From: Cognatishimia sp. MH4019
GTDB lineage: Bacteria; Pseudomonadota; Alphaproteobacteria; Rhodobacterales; Rhodobacteraceae
Length of the DNA stretch: 64,000 nt
Assembly (NCBI RefSeq): GCF_020177595.1
Contig: NZ_JAHTBL010000003.1
Coordinates: 124,001 to 188,000 of the forward strand
Direction of reading: 5' to 3'
Positions 26,398 to 35,362 of the stretch are shown here, one piece after another. The position numbers were made by a program, and so were the translations under genes. The first letter of the stretch is position 1. The number at the start of each line of letters is the position of its first letter. The notes beneath the pieces are model-generated. The model did not search any database. It was not told the DNA's origin and saw nothing but the letters and a program-made list of their open reading frames with translations.

Positions 26398-26997
26398 ATG
26401 ATGTTAGTTCAAGAAAATACGGTTCAGAGCGAGGCAATCCCAGTTGCGGCTTTCAAAAAGCATCTGCGCCTTGGCACCGGGTTTTCAGATGATTCCGTTC
26501 AGGACGAGATCCTGGAGAGCTTCTTGCGGGCTGCAATCGCCGCAGTAGAGGCGCGCACCGGAAAGGTGCTGCTGAAGGAGAGCTTCAACTGGTCGCTGAC
26601 GCGCTGGAAAGACAGTGTGACCGAGACGTTCCCGCTGGCTCCGGTCAGTACGGTTCTGGAGGTTGCGACCGTGGCGCGCAACGATGCGCGCGCTCTGATC
26701 GACTCGCAGGAGTACTTCCTGCAAGAAGACGGGTTTCGCCCGCTTCTGATCGGTGCAGGTGGGCGCTTGCCGCGCATCCCGAGCGGTGGCTGGGTCGAGG
26801 TTCGGTTCCGTGCGGGTTATGCCGATGATTGGGGCGATCTGCCTGCCGATCTGAGCCATGCCGTTTTTCTGTTGGCTGCGCATTACTACGAAAACCGGAA
26901 TGTCACTGGGCTGGGCGAAGGCTGCATGCCGTTTGGCGTCTCGGCCTTGTTGCAGCGCTACCGTGAGGTGCGTTTGTTCAAAGGGGCGAGCGAATGA
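26398..26997 (+). CDS. g6: GTA g6, head-tail adaptor
   Basis: The 199-residue protein fits the phage head-tail connector family (gp6-like), which docks beneath the portal. It begins MMLVQENTVQSEAIPVAAFKKHLRL and contains AAIAAVEARTGKVLLKESF, then VEVRFRAGYADDWGDLPADLSHAVFLLAAHYYENR, the classic connector tail. CGGAG precedes the ATG at 26398. The 146-base gap before it holds hairpins. It overlaps g7 by ATGA. Confidence 0.92.
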   Translation: MMLVQENTVQSEAIPVAAFKKHLRLGTGFSDDSVQDEILESFLRAAIAAVEARTGKVLLKESFNWSLTRWKDSVTETFPLAPVSTVLEVATVARNDARALIDSQEYFLQEDGFRPLLIGAGGRLPRIPSGGWVEVRFRAGYADDWGDLPADLSHAVFLLAAHYYENRNVTGLGEGCMPFGVSALLQRYREVRLFKGASE

Positions 26998-27332
26998 GCA
27001 CGCCTGTTTTGAACCGCAAGCTGGTGCTGGAGACGCCGGCCTCGGTGCCGGATGGGGCGGGTGGCTTTGTAGAAAGTTGGCAGCCGCTGGGTACGGTCTG
27101 GGCCGAAGTTAGGGCCGGGTCCGGCCGCGAGAAGGCAGGCGCGTTCACAACCGTCTCGAGCATGGCGTTTCGGATTACCGTGCGCGGTGCGCCGGTCGGG
27201 TCCGAGCAACGTCCGCGCCCGGATCAGCGGTTTCGCGAAGGCACGCGGCTGTTTCGCATCCTGGCGGTCAGCGAGAGCGATCCGCGCGGTCACTATCTGA
27301 TGTGCTTTGCAAATGAAGAGGTGGCGGCATGA
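26994..27332 (+). CDS. g7: GTA g7, head closure (stopper) protein
   Basis: The 112-residue protein resembles the phage head-tail joining family: LETPASVPDGAGGFVESWQPLGTVWAEVRAGSGREKAGAFTTVSSMAFRITVRG matches the beta-barrel stopper pattern, and RPDQRFREGTRLFRILAVSESDPRGHYLMCFANEE closes it. In RcGTA gp7 sits between adaptor and tail terminator. It overlaps both neighbours by 4 bases (ATGA). Confidence 0.9.
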   Translation: MSTPVLNRKLVLETPASVPDGAGGFVESWQPLGTVWAEVRAGSGREKAGAFTTVSSMAFRITVRGAPVGSEQRPRPDQRFREGTRLFRILAVSESDPRGHYLMCFANEEVAA

Positions 27333-27739
27333 GCTATGGCAGTGCAGCACCACTTCAGTCGGCGATTTACCAGCGGCTTGTGGGCGACCCCGCGCTGGTC
27401 GCGATTGTGGGCAGCGCTATCTATGACGCGCTTCCGGCGGGTAATTTGCCCTCGCTTTACGTGAGCCTCGGCGGCGAAGACGTCAAGGCGCGCGATGAGT
27501 ACACGGGCGGCGGGGCGGTGCATCTGCTCAAGCTTTCAGTGGTGTCCGCGGCTTCGGGGTTCGCGAGTGCAAAAGAAGCGGCGTCTGCTGTGTGTGACGC
27601 GCTGGATGATCCGAGCCTAAGCCTGACGCGCGGGCGGCTAGTGTCGCTGCGCTTTGTTCGGGCGAAGGCGGCAATGGTCGGCAATGGCCAGACCCGCCGC
27701 ATTGATATGACCTTCCGCGCCCGCGTGGATGAAACCTGA
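27329..27739 (+). CDS. g8: GTA g8, tail terminator (DUF3168)
   Basis: The 136-residue protein matches the DUF3168 family: SAIYQRLVGDPALVAIVGSAIYDALPAGNLPSLYVSLGGEDVKARD, then HLLKLSVVSAASGFASAKEAASAVCDALDD. The family caps the tail tube at the head side. It is translationally coupled to g7 by ATGA and followed by g9 after 26 bases. Confidence 0.93.
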   Translation: MSYGSAAPLQSAIYQRLVGDPALVAIVGSAIYDALPAGNLPSLYVSLGGEDVKARDEYTGGGAVHLLKLSVVSAASGFASAKEAASAVCDALDDPSLSLTRGRLVSLRFVRAKAAMVGNGQTRRIDMTFRARVDET

Positions 27740-27765
27740 TTTTTCTCAAGAATGGAGGCGGGACC

Positions 27766-28179
27766 ATGGGTGCCCAGAACGGCAAGGATCTTTTGATCAA
27801 GATGGACATGACCGGGGACGGTCAGTTCCAGACAGTGGCGGGCCTGCGGGCGACGCGGATTTCGTTCAATGCAGAGACGATTGATGTCACATCTTTGGAG
27901 AGCACGGGCGGGTGGCGCGAGCTGCTGGCCGGGGCGGGCGTAAAGACGGCGGCAGTGTCGGGGTCTGGCGTCTTTAAGGATGCCGATACCGATGAGCGCG
28001 CGCGGCAGGTCTTCTTTGATGGGGATACACCGGATTGCCAGGTGATTGTGCCGGATTTCGGTGTGATCGAAGGCAAGTTCCAGGTCACCTCGATCGAGTA
28101 TTCCGGCACGTTTGACGGAGAGGCGACCTATGAGATCGCTTTATCCTCGGCGGGCGCAATCAGTTTCAACGCGCTGTGA
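27766..28179 (+). CDS. g9: GTA g9, major tail (tube) protein
   Basis: The 137-residue protein belongs to the TP901-1-like tube family: GKDLLIKMDMTGDGQFQTVAGLRATRISFNAETIDVTSLESTGGWRELLAGAGVKTAAVSGSGVF, then FQVTSIEYSGTFDGEATYEIALSSAG. Many copies stack to form the GTA tail tube. A GGAGG ribosome site sits 10 bases before the ATG, among the strongest in the cluster, in keeping with high demand. Confidence 0.94.
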   Translation: MGAQNGKDLLIKMDMTGDGQFQTVAGLRATRISFNAETIDVTSLESTGGWRELLAGAGVKTAAVSGSGVFKDADTDERARQVFFDGDTPDCQVIVPDFGVIEGKFQVTSIEYSGTFDGEATYEIALSSAGAISFNAL

Positions 28180-28496
28180 TGGGTAATCCTTACGCAAGCG
28201 AGGTGGCGCTGGTTATCGACGGGCAGCGCCATGTGGCCAAGCTGACTTTGGGCGCCTTGGCCGAGCTGGAAGCGACGCTGGAGACAGGCACGCTGATCGA
28301 GCTGGTTGAGAGGTTCGAGGGTGGTGCGTTTTCCACGCGGGATGTGCTGGCGCTGATCGTGGCCGGATTGCGCGGCGGCGGCTGGGATGGCCAGGCGCGC
28401 GACCTGATTTCGGCAGAGATCGAAGGCGGCATGGTGGAGGCGGCGAAAGTGGCTGCGACGTTGCTGTCGCGGGCGTTTGCCCTGCCAGAGGGCTGA
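28179..28496 (+). CDS. g10: GTA g10, tail-associated protein
   Basis: The 105-residue protein begins MGNPYASEVALVIDGQRHVAKLTLGALAELEATL and matches the GTA gp10 family, a likely tail assembly chaperone like the phage gene pair before the tape measure. Its start overlaps the g9 stop by 1 base; a GTG one codon earlier is an alternative. It is followed by g10.1 after one base. Confidence 0.85.
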   Translation: MGNPYASEVALVIDGQRHVAKLTLGALAELEATLETGTLIELVERFEGGAFSTRDVLALIVAGLRGGGWDGQARDLISAEIEGGMVEAAKVAATLLSRAFALPEG

Positions 28497-28497
28497 G

Positions 28498-28683
28498 ATG
28501 GATTGGGCGGGGCTGATGCGCGTGGCGTTGATCGGGTTGCGGTTGGAGCCAGACGCTTTCTGGCGGCTGAGCCCGGCTGAGCTGTTGTTTTTGATGGGGA
28601 AAACGGGCGGATCGGCTCCGCTGAACCGGGCGCGGCTCGACGAGTTGGCGGCGGCCTATCCCGATGCGGGGCAAGGAGAGTGA
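28498..28683 (+). CDS. g10.1: GTA g10.1, small tail assembly protein (Rcc01693-like)
   Basis: The 61-residue protein MDWAGLMRVALIGLRLEPDAF continues with FWRLSPAELLFLMGK, the pattern of the Rcc01693 family that follows g10 in Rhodobacter. Its short size and location before the tape measure suggest the second half of a chaperone pair. The ATG at 28498 comes one base after the g10 stop. Easily missed because of its length. Confidence 0.85.
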   Translation: MDWAGLMRVALIGLRLEPDAFWRLSPAELLFLMGKTGGSAPLNRARLDELAAAYPDAGQGE

Positions 28684-28684
28684 C

Positions 28685-29344
28685 ATGCAGGATCTAGACG
28701 GGCTCGACGAGCTGGAAGATCAGATGGCGATGCTGGAAGGTACGATGGGCCGCGGCGCGGATGTTGCGTCGAGCTTCAACGATCATCTTGGGCTGATGCG
28801 CGACAACTTGAGTATGGCGGGCAAGGACGTGATGGGTCTGACCTCGTCACTTTCGGGCGGTTTGCGGCGTGCGTTTGATGGGCTTTTGTTTGATGGCATG
28901 AAGCTGTCGGACGCTATGCAAGGCGTTGCGAAGTCGATGGTGGACGCCACCTATTCGGCGGCGATGAAGCCCGTCACGAACCATCTGGGTGGGATGCTGA
29001 GCCAAGGTGTCGGCAGTATTATGCAGGGGATTTTGCCCTTCGCCGATGGTGGCACGTTTTCCCAAGGGCGCGTCATGCCGTTCGCCAAGGGTGGCGTTGT
29101 CAGTGGCCCGATGACCTTTCCGATGCGCGGTGGCACGGGGCTGATGGGCGAGGCGGGGCCGGAGGCGATCATGCCGTTGAGCCGCGGGCCGGATGGCAAG
29201 CTGGGCGTGCGCGCTGGGGGCGGCAGTGGTGTGTCGGTCGTCATGAATATCTCGACCCCGGATGTGCAGGGCTTCCAGCGGTCGCAAAGCCAGATCGCAG
29301 CGCAGATGAACCGCGCTTTGGGGCGCGGGCAGCGTAACCGTTAA
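28685..29344 (+). CDS. g11: GTA g11, tape measure protein
   Basis: The 219-residue protein matches RcGTA gp11 in length and features: an N-terminal helical part (LDELEDQMAMLEGTMGRGADVASSFNDHL), a tape-measure core AFDGLLFDGMKLSDAMQGVAKSMVDATYSAAMKPV, and a Gly-rich C-terminal part with FADGGTFSQGRVMPFAKGGVVSGPMTFPMRGGTGLMGEAGPEAIMPLSRGPDGKLGV. It sets a short tail; tailed phages usually have far longer tape measures. Start at 28685, one base after the g10.1 stop. Confidence 0.93.
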   Translation: MQDLDGLDELEDQMAMLEGTMGRGADVASSFNDHLGLMRDNLSMAGKDVMGLTSSLSGGLRRAFDGLLFDGMKLSDAMQGVAKSMVDATYSAAMKPVTNHLGGMLSQGVGSIMQGILPFADGGTFSQGRVMPFAKGGVVSGPMTFPMRGGTGLMGEAGPEAIMPLSRGPDGKLGVRAGGGSGVSVVMNISTPDVQGFQRSQSQIAAQMNRALGRGQRNR

Positions 29345-29368
29345 CGGACAATCAGGAGGAGCAGCGGT

Positions 29369-30001
29369 ATGGGCTTTCACGAGATACGGTTTCCCGCGAA
29401 CCTGAGTTTTGGCTCGGTCGGTGGACCAGAGCGGCGCACGGATGTGGTGACGCTGGCCAACGGGTTTGAAGAACGCAACACGCCTTGGGCGCATTCGCGC
29501 AGGCGCTATGATGCGGGTCTGGGGCTGCGATCTTTGGATGATATCGAGACGCTGATTTCATTCTTTGAGGCACGGCGCGGGCAGCTTTACGGGTTTCGCT
29601 GGAAGGATTGGGCGGATTTCAAAAGCTGCACCAATTCAGAAGATGTTTCTTATCTGGATCAGATCCTTGGCACGGGCGATGGCGAAACAACCGAGTTTGC
29701 TTTGAGCAAGCGATATCTGTCCGGTGAGCAGAGCTATAAGCGGCCTATATTGAAGCCGGTAGACGGCTCGGTTCGTGCGGGGGTCAATGGAGACCCGCTG
29801 CAGGAAGACACGCATTATCAGGTGGATACGGCGCGCGGGATTATCACGTTTCTTGATGCACCGGATCCGGATACCGAAGTGACCGCAGGCTTCGAGTTCG
29901 ATGTGCCGGTGCGGTTTGACACAGGCATCATACAGACTTCGGTCGCAAGCTTTAACGCAGGTGATGTGCCGTCGGTGCCGATTATCGAGGTGCGGGTATG
30001 A
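29369..30001 (+). CDS. g12: GTA g12, distal tail protein (DUF2460)
   Basis: The 210-residue protein has the DUF2460 pattern: FHEIRFPANLSFGSVGGPERRTDVVTLANGFEERNTPWAHSRRRYDAG and IETLISFFEARRGQLYGFRWKDWADFKS, ending FDTGIIQTSVASFNAGDVPSVPIIEVRV. In RcGTA this protein forms the ring that joins tube and baseplate. AGGAGGAG lies before the ATG. It overlaps g13 by ATGA. Confidence 0.95.
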   Translation: MGFHEIRFPANLSFGSVGGPERRTDVVTLANGFEERNTPWAHSRRRYDAGLGLRSLDDIETLISFFEARRGQLYGFRWKDWADFKSCTNSEDVSYLDQILGTGDGETTEFALSKRYLSGEQSYKRPILKPVDGSVRAGVNGDPLQEDTHYQVDTARGIITFLDAPDPDTEVTAGFEFDVPVRFDTGIIQTSVASFNAGDVPSVPIIEVRV

Positions 30002-30885
30002 GTGTTCCGGAGGCGCTGAAGGCGCATTTGCAAAGCGGGGCGACACAGATGTGTCGTGCCTGGGAGCTGAAACGGCGGGACGGTGTGCGGTTGGGCTTTA
30101 CGGATCATGATCTTGATCTGACATTCGATGATCTGGTGTTTCACGCAGATACGGGACTGACGTCGGTCGCGTTGGAGCAGACGACGGGCTTGTCGGTGGA
30201 TAATACCGAAGCGATGGGCGTGCTGAGCCATGTGTCAGTGTCGGAGGCCGATATCGAGGCCGGACGCTTTGACGGTGCTGAGGTCTTGGCCTGGACCGTC
30301 AACTGGTCGGATGTAAGCCAACGTGTGCTGCGGTTTCGTGGGACGTTAGGGGAAATTCGCCGCTCGGGCGGGGTGTTCAAGGCGGAGCTGTCAGGGCTGA
30401 CAGAACGGCTGAACCAGGCGCAGGGGCGGATTTATCAAAAAAGCTGTGCGGCATTGCTGGGCGATGCGGCTTGCGGCTTCGATGTAAACGCGCCGGGCTA
30501 TCATTGGCGCGGCTTTGTCGACGCTGTCGAGGATCGCCGGATGCTGGCCTTCGATGATCTGAGCGGCTTTGCCGAAGGCTGGTTTGACCGCGGGCGTATT
30601 GAGGTGATGAGCGGCGCGGCTAAGGGGTTGATCGGGCTTGCGAAGACGGATCGGTTGATTGGGTCTCAGCGGCAGATTGAGCTTTGGGAGCCACTTCGCG
30701 CGGCTGTTGCCGTTGGCGATGAAATTTTGCTTCAAGCAGGCTGCGACAGGCGGATGGAGACTTGTCAGGCGAAGTTTGACAATCTTCTGAATTTTCGCGG
30801 TTTTCCACATATCCCCGGGGAGGATTGGCTGATGGCTTCCCCAACCGGTGGCAGCGCCAACAATGGCGGGAGTCTGAATCAATGA
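29998..30885 (+). CDS. g13: GTA g13, baseplate hub protein (DUF2163)
   Basis: The 295-residue protein has DUF2163 features: LKRRDGVRLGFTDHDLDLTFDDLVFHADTG and a C-terminal QAKFDNLLNFRGFPHIPGEDWL. Four Cys are placed as two pairs, C-x8-C in KSCAALLGDAACGF and C-x6-C in AGCDRRMETCQ. The RcGTA hub was reported to hold an iron-sulfur cluster, and these are the likely ligands. It overlaps both neighbours by 4 bases. Confidence 0.95.
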   Translation: MSVPEALKAHLQSGATQMCRAWELKRRDGVRLGFTDHDLDLTFDDLVFHADTGLTSVALEQTTGLSVDNTEAMGVLSHVSVSEADIEAGRFDGAEVLAWTVNWSDVSQRVLRFRGTLGEIRRSGGVFKAELSGLTERLNQAQGRIYQKSCAALLGDAACGFDVNAPGYHWRGFVDAVEDRRMLAFDDLSGFAEGWFDRGRIEVMSGAAKGLIGLAKTDRLIGSQRQIELWEPLRAAVAVGDEILLQAGCDRRMETCQAKFDNLLNFRGFPHIPGEDWLMASPTGGSANNGGSLNQ

Positions 30886-31316
30886 GCCGCGTTGTGACAG
30901 CAGCGCGGGGCTGGATCGGAACGCCTTATCGGCATCAGGCCTCGACGCGTGGAGCGGGTGCGGATTGTCTTGGGTTGATCCGGGGTGTCTGGCGTGAGGT
31001 ATGCGGGGCGGAGCCTGTTGATGTGCCGGCCTACACGGCAGATTGGGCCGAACCGCAAGGCGAAGAGGCGCTGATGGCGGCCTCCAGCGCGCATTTGCAG
31101 CGCTACGAGGAACCCTGTTGGGATGTCGGCACAGTGATTTTGTTTCGCATGAAGGAGGCTGGGTTGGCCAAGCATCTGGGTATTCTCTCGGAAAGCGGGG
31201 CGGCGCCGAAATTTATCCATGCTTATAGCGGTCACGCGGTGGTCGAAAGCGCGCTCAGTGCGCCTTGGCGGCGTCGTGTGGTTGGCTGGTTCGCGTTTCC
31301 GGAAAGGAGCCTCTGA
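30882..31316 (+). CDS. g14: GTA g14, NlpC/P60-type cell-wall peptidase
   Basis: The 144-residue peptidase should cut peptidoglycan during DNA entry. The catalytic Cys is in GAGADCLGLIRGVWRE (near residue 28), the His in AKHLGILSE, and a third residue probably in FIHAYSGHAVVES. MSRVVTAARGWIGTPYRHQASTRG is the family N-terminus. The ATG at 30882 overlaps the g13 stop; longer readings run inside g13. Confidence 0.93.
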   Translation: MSRVVTAARGWIGTPYRHQASTRGAGADCLGLIRGVWREVCGAEPVDVPAYTADWAEPQGEEALMAASSAHLQRYEEPCWDVGTVILFRMKEAGLAKHLGILSESGAAPKFIHAYSGHAVVESALSAPWRRRVVGWFAFPERSL

Positions 31317-34300
31317 TGGCGACGATTGTCTTATCTGCAGCAGGTGGTGCGCTGGGCGGCGCGATTGGCGGGTCGGTCCTGGGCATGCCGATGGCGGTTG
31401 TTGGGCGCGCCGTTGGTGCGGCTGCCGGGCGTATGATCGACCAGCGGTGGGCCGGAGGCGGGCAGGGGCGCAGCGAGCAGGCTGTGATGGGCGGCGGCTC
31501 TCGCGTGGTGGAGACGGGGCGGATTGACCGGTTCCGCCTGATGGGCGCGAGCGAAGGTGGGCCGATTGCGCAGCTTTACGGGCGTGCACGTCTGGGGGGA
31601 CAGGTGATCTGGGCGACGCGGTTTAAGGAAACCGTCATGACCTCTACCGAGATGAGGGGTGGCACAACACGAACCACAAGCTCTGGCGGTGGCGGTGGTG
31701 GCAAAGGATTCGGTGGCGGAGGCGGCGGTGGGTCGAGCCGGACGACAACCTCCAGAAGCACTGTCACGACGAAAACGTATCATTACTCGGTCTCGCTGGC
31801 TTTGGCGCTTTGCGAAGGAGAGATTTCGCGTGTCGCACGGGTCTGGGCGGACGGGCAGGAAGTGCCTTTGCGGGATCTGACCATGCGGGTCTATACGGGC
31901 AGCGAGGATCAACTGCCTGATCCAAAGATTGCCGCAGTCGAAGGGGCAGAGAATGCGCCGTCTTATCGCGGAATTGCCTATGTTGTGCTGGAAGACTTGC
32001 CGCTTGAGGCGTTTGGCAATCGTGTCCCTCAGTTTTCATTTGAAGTGATGCGGCCTGAAGCGGTTAAGGAGGGCGCGCGCGCGCGCGATATCTCGTCGGC
32101 GGTGCAGGCTGTGGCGATGATGCCAGGCTCGGGCGAATATGTGCTGGCAACGTCGCCGGTTTACTATGAACGCGGGCCGGGGCGGAACCATGCGGTGAAC
32201 TTGAACACGCCGTCCGGACGCACGGATTTTGTGACCTCGGTCGAGGCGCTGACCGAAGAGGTGCCAAACTGCGGCTCGACCTCGTTGATCGTGTCGTGGT
32301 TTGGAAACGACCTGCGTTGCGGGAACTGCAGCGTGCGACCGCGCGTAGAGCAAACGATTGAGGATGCGCCGCGCATGCCTTGGCGAGTCGCAGGGCGCGT
32401 CCGGTCGAACGCGGGCACCATTCCTAAGTTGGACGGACGTCCGATCTATGGTGGAACACCTGCGGATGTATCTGTCGTTCAGGCGATAAAACACCTTAAA
32501 ACCAAAGGGCAAGATGTTGTTTTTTATCCATTTATTTTGATGGATCAAGTGGACGGAAACAGCAAGCCGGACCCTTGGAGTAACGCAGCAACGCAACCAG
32601 CCTTGCCGTGGCGAGGACGGATCACTCTGGCAAAAGCCCCCGGGCAGCCTGGTTCGACCGATCAGACATTAGGTGCCGAAACAGAGGTGGAGGCTTTCTT
32701 TGGGCAGGCTGCTGCCAGCGATTTCAGCGTGCAAAACGGGCGTGTTGTCTACACTGGTCCAAATGATTGGGGATATCGGCGCTTTGTGCTGCATTATGCC
32801 AAGCTCTGCGAGATGGCGGGTGGTGTTGGCGCGTTTTGTATTGGGTCAGAGATGCGTGGCCTGACGCAAATTCGCGGCGCGGCAGGGTCGTTTCCGGCGG
32901 TTGCAGCTTTGCGGGCTTTGGCAGCTGATGTGCGGGCGATCCTTGGCCCTGACACCAAGATTGGTTACGCGGCGGATTGGTCAGAGTACTTTGGTTACAT
33001 GCCACAGGATGGGTCGGGCGACCGGCTGTTTCATCTCGATCCGCTCTGGGCGGATGTGAATATCGATTTCATCGGTATCGACAATTACATGCCGCTCTCG
33101 GATTGGCGGGACGGGTTTGATCATCTTGACGCGGATAAGGCGCAGACGATCTATGATCTGGAATATCTGAAATCCAATGTCGAAGGCGGCGAAGGCTACG
33201 ATTGGTATTACAGCGGGTCAGACGCGCGGGAGGCGCAAATACGCACTCCGATCACGGATGATCACGGCGAGCCGTGGATCTGGCGCTACAAGGACGTTCG
33301 TGGGTTTTGGGAGAATACACACCATGAGCGCATTGGTGGCGTGCGGCAGGCACAGCCAACCGATTGGGTGCCGCAGTCCAAGCCGATCTGGTTCACTGAG
33401 TTTGGGTGTGCTGCAATTGATAAAGGGGCCAATGAACCCAATAAATTCGTTGATCCGAAATCCTCCGAGAGCACTCTGCCGCGGTATTCGACGGGTCGGC
33501 GTGACGAGCTGATGCAAATGCAATATTTGCGTGCGATATTGGAATATTGGAAGGATGAGCGCGTAAATCCGGTATCAGAGCTTTATAATGGTTCGATGAT
33601 TGATATGTCCCGTTCACATGTCTGGGCATGGGATGGGCGTCCTTTTCCACATTTTCCAAACAATCTGGCTTTGTGGTCCGATGGGTCCAACTACGCGCGC
33701 GGGCACTGGTTGAACGGACGTGCAACGGCGCGGTCCTTGGCGTCTATCGTGGCCGAGATATGTGACCGGTCTGGTGTTGTTCACTATGACGTGTCGCGCC
33801 TTCACGGCTTTGTGCGGGGCTATTCGGTGAATGACGTCGATAGCGGTCGGGCGGCGTTGCAACCGTTGATGCTGGCCTATGGCTTTGATGCGATTGAACG
33901 CGGGGGGCGCCTGCATTTTGTCACCCGCGATGGGCGGGCGACGGCTGAGTTGGACGTGGCCGAGCTTGCGCTGAACGACGAGCAAGAGAGCGACCTGGAG
34001 CTTTCCCGCGCACCGAGCGCGGATGTCGCCGGGCGCATGCGGGTCAATTTTGTCGAGGCAGATGGCGAGTATGAGGCGCGTTCTGCCGAGGCGGTGTTTC
34101 CGGATGATGATACGCCGTCTGTGTCCACGTCAGAGCTTGAGTTATCGCTGACGCGTGGTGAAGGCCGCATGATGGCCGAGCGATGGCTGACGGAGGCGCG
34201 CGTGGCGCGTGATAGTGCAAAATTTGCCCTACCGCCTTCGCAGGCCGATCTGGGGGCTGGAGACGTTGTACGCGTCGGGCTGCCGGAGGGAGATTTCGAC

Positions 34301-35362
34301 TTTCGCATCGACCATGTGGAAGAGGCGGGGGTCAAACTGTGCTCGGCCACGCGGGTGAGCGAGGGGGTTTATGTCGCCTCGCATCCGCTTGAAGAGGTCG
34401 CGGTGATGAAGCCGTTTACGCCTGTCGCGCCAGTGTTTTCGCTATTTCTGGACTTGCCTCTTATGACGGGGGACGAGGTCGAGCACGCGCCTCATATCGC
34501 GGTGGCGGCGGACCCTTGGCCGGGATCGGTTGAGGTCGTCAGTTCGGTCACTGGAAACGGATACCAGCGCAATGTCTCGATTGCAGGCGCTTCCGTGATC
34601 GGGGTGACGGAGACGCCTTTGGCCGCCGCGCAGGCGGGTTTATTTGACCGAGGCGCGCCGTTGAGGGTGCGTGTGTCGAACGCTCATCTGTCCTCGGTGG
34701 AGGACGCCGCGTTGCGGGCAGGTGCAAATCTGTGTGCGATTGGCGATGGCACTTCGGATCAGTGGGAGCTTTTTCAGTTTGCGCAGGCCGATCTGGTTGA
34801 GCAAGACGTCTACGAGTTGTCGATGCGGTTGCGGGGCCAACTGGGTAGTGACGCGGTCATACCCCAGACTTGGCCTGCGGGTTCTTACATCGTTCTGATG
34901 AATGGGATGCTGGACCAAATTGTGCTGCCGGCGGGAAACCGGGATACGGCGCGGTATTACCGGATTGGACCATCCAGCCGGTCCTATGATGATGATGCCT
35001 ATACCGGGAAATACGAGGCTTTTCAAGGAATTGGCTTGCGTCCGCTAAGCCCGGTGCATCTGAGGGGGCAGCGTCTGGATGATGGCGATCTTGCTGTGAG
35101 CTGGGTGCGGCGAACTCGCATGGAAGGAGACAGCTGGAGCGGATTTGATGTGCCTCTTGGTGAAGCCTCGGAGCTTTACATTTTGCGGGTCATTGATGGC
35201 GGCAGCTTGCGGCGTGAGGTGCAGCTGAACAGCCCTGAATGGCTTTATCCAGCGGGCATGCAGGCGGCTGACGGTGTGTCCGGTGCATTTAAAATTGAGG
35301 TTGCTCAAGTGTCCGAACGGTTTGGGCCGGGGCTTTATACAAGGATTGAGATCAATGACTGA
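31316..35362 (+). CDS. g15: GTA g15, tail-tip megatron protein
   Basis: The 1348-residue protein begins MATIVLSAAGGALGGAIGGSVLG, a hydrophobic Gly-rich stretch, then a second Gly-rich linker near residues 124-140. A TIM-barrel-like domain (about 400-700) includes GRITLAKAPGQPG, GVGAFCIGSEMRGLTQIRG and DFIGIDNYMPLSDWRDG. A phage tail-tip domain follows (about 760-950), then beta-rich repeats. It matches RcGTA gp15, which forms the tail end and contacts the recipient envelope. Start overlaps g14 by one base. Base composition dips inside the barrel domain. Confidence 0.95.
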   Translation: MATIVLSAAGGALGGAIGGSVLGMPMAVVGRAVGAAAGRMIDQRWAGGGQGRSEQAVMGGGSRVVETGRIDRFRLMGASEGGPIAQLYGRARLGGQVIWATRFKETVMTSTEMRGGTTRTTSSGGGGGGKGFGGGGGGGSSRTTTSRSTVTTKTYHYSVSLALALCEGEISRVARVWADGQEVPLRDLTMRVYTGSEDQLPDPKIAAVEGAENAPSYRGIAYVVLEDLPLEAFGNRVPQFSFEVMRPEAVKEGARARDISSAVQAVAMMPGSGEYVLATSPVYYERGPGRNHAVNLNTPSGRTDFVTSVEALTEEVPNCGSTSLIVSWFGNDLRCGNCSVRPRVEQTIEDAPRMPWRVAGRVRSNAGTIPKLDGRPIYGGTPADVSVVQAIKHLKTKGQDVVFYPFILMDQVDGNSKPDPWSNAATQPALPWRGRITLAKAPGQPGSTDQTLGAETEVEAFFGQAAASDFSVQNGRVVYTGPNDWGYRRFVLHYAKLCEMAGGVGAFCIGSEMRGLTQIRGAAGSFPAVAALRALAADVRAILGPDTKIGYAADWSEYFGYMPQDGSGDRLFHLDPLWADVNIDFIGIDNYMPLSDWRDGFDHLDADKAQTIYDLEYLKSNVEGGEGYDWYYSGSDAREAQIRTPITDDHGEPWIWRYKDVRGFWENTHHERIGGVRQAQPTDWVPQSKPIWFTEFGCAAIDKGANEPNKFVDPKSSESTLPRYSTGRRDELMQMQYLRAILEYWKDERVNPVSELYNGSMIDMSRSHVWAWDGRPFPHFPNNLALWSDGSNYARGHWLNGRATARSLASIVAEICDRSGVVHYDVSRLHGFVRGYSVNDVDSGRAALQPLMLAYGFDAIERGGRLHFVTRDGRATAELDVAELALNDEQESDLELSRAPSADVAGRMRVNFVEADGEYEARSAEAVFPDDDTPSVSTSELELSLTRGEGRMMAERWLTEARVARDSAKFALPPSQADLGAGDVVRVGLPEGDFDFRIDHVEEAGVKLCSATRVSEGVYVASHPLEEVAVMKPFTPVAPVFSLFLDLPLMTGDEVEHAPHIAVAADPWPGSVEVVSSVTGNGYQRNVSIAGASVIGVTETPLAAAQAGLFDRGAPLRVRVSNAHLSSVEDAALRAGANLCAIGDGTSDQWELFQFAQADLVEQDVYELSMRLRGQLGSDAVIPQTWPAGSYIVLMNGMLDQIVLPAGNRDTARYYRIGPSSRSYDDDAYTGKYEAFQGIGLRPLSPVHLRGQRLDDGDLAVSWVRRTRMEGDSWSGFDVPLGEASELYILRVIDGGSLRREVQLNSPEWLYPAGMQAADGVSGAFKIEVAQVSERFGPGLYTRIEIND

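Noticed and set aside
32079-32090. Run of alternating GC in g15
   Set aside because: It is explained by Ala and Arg codons in a GC-rich gene.
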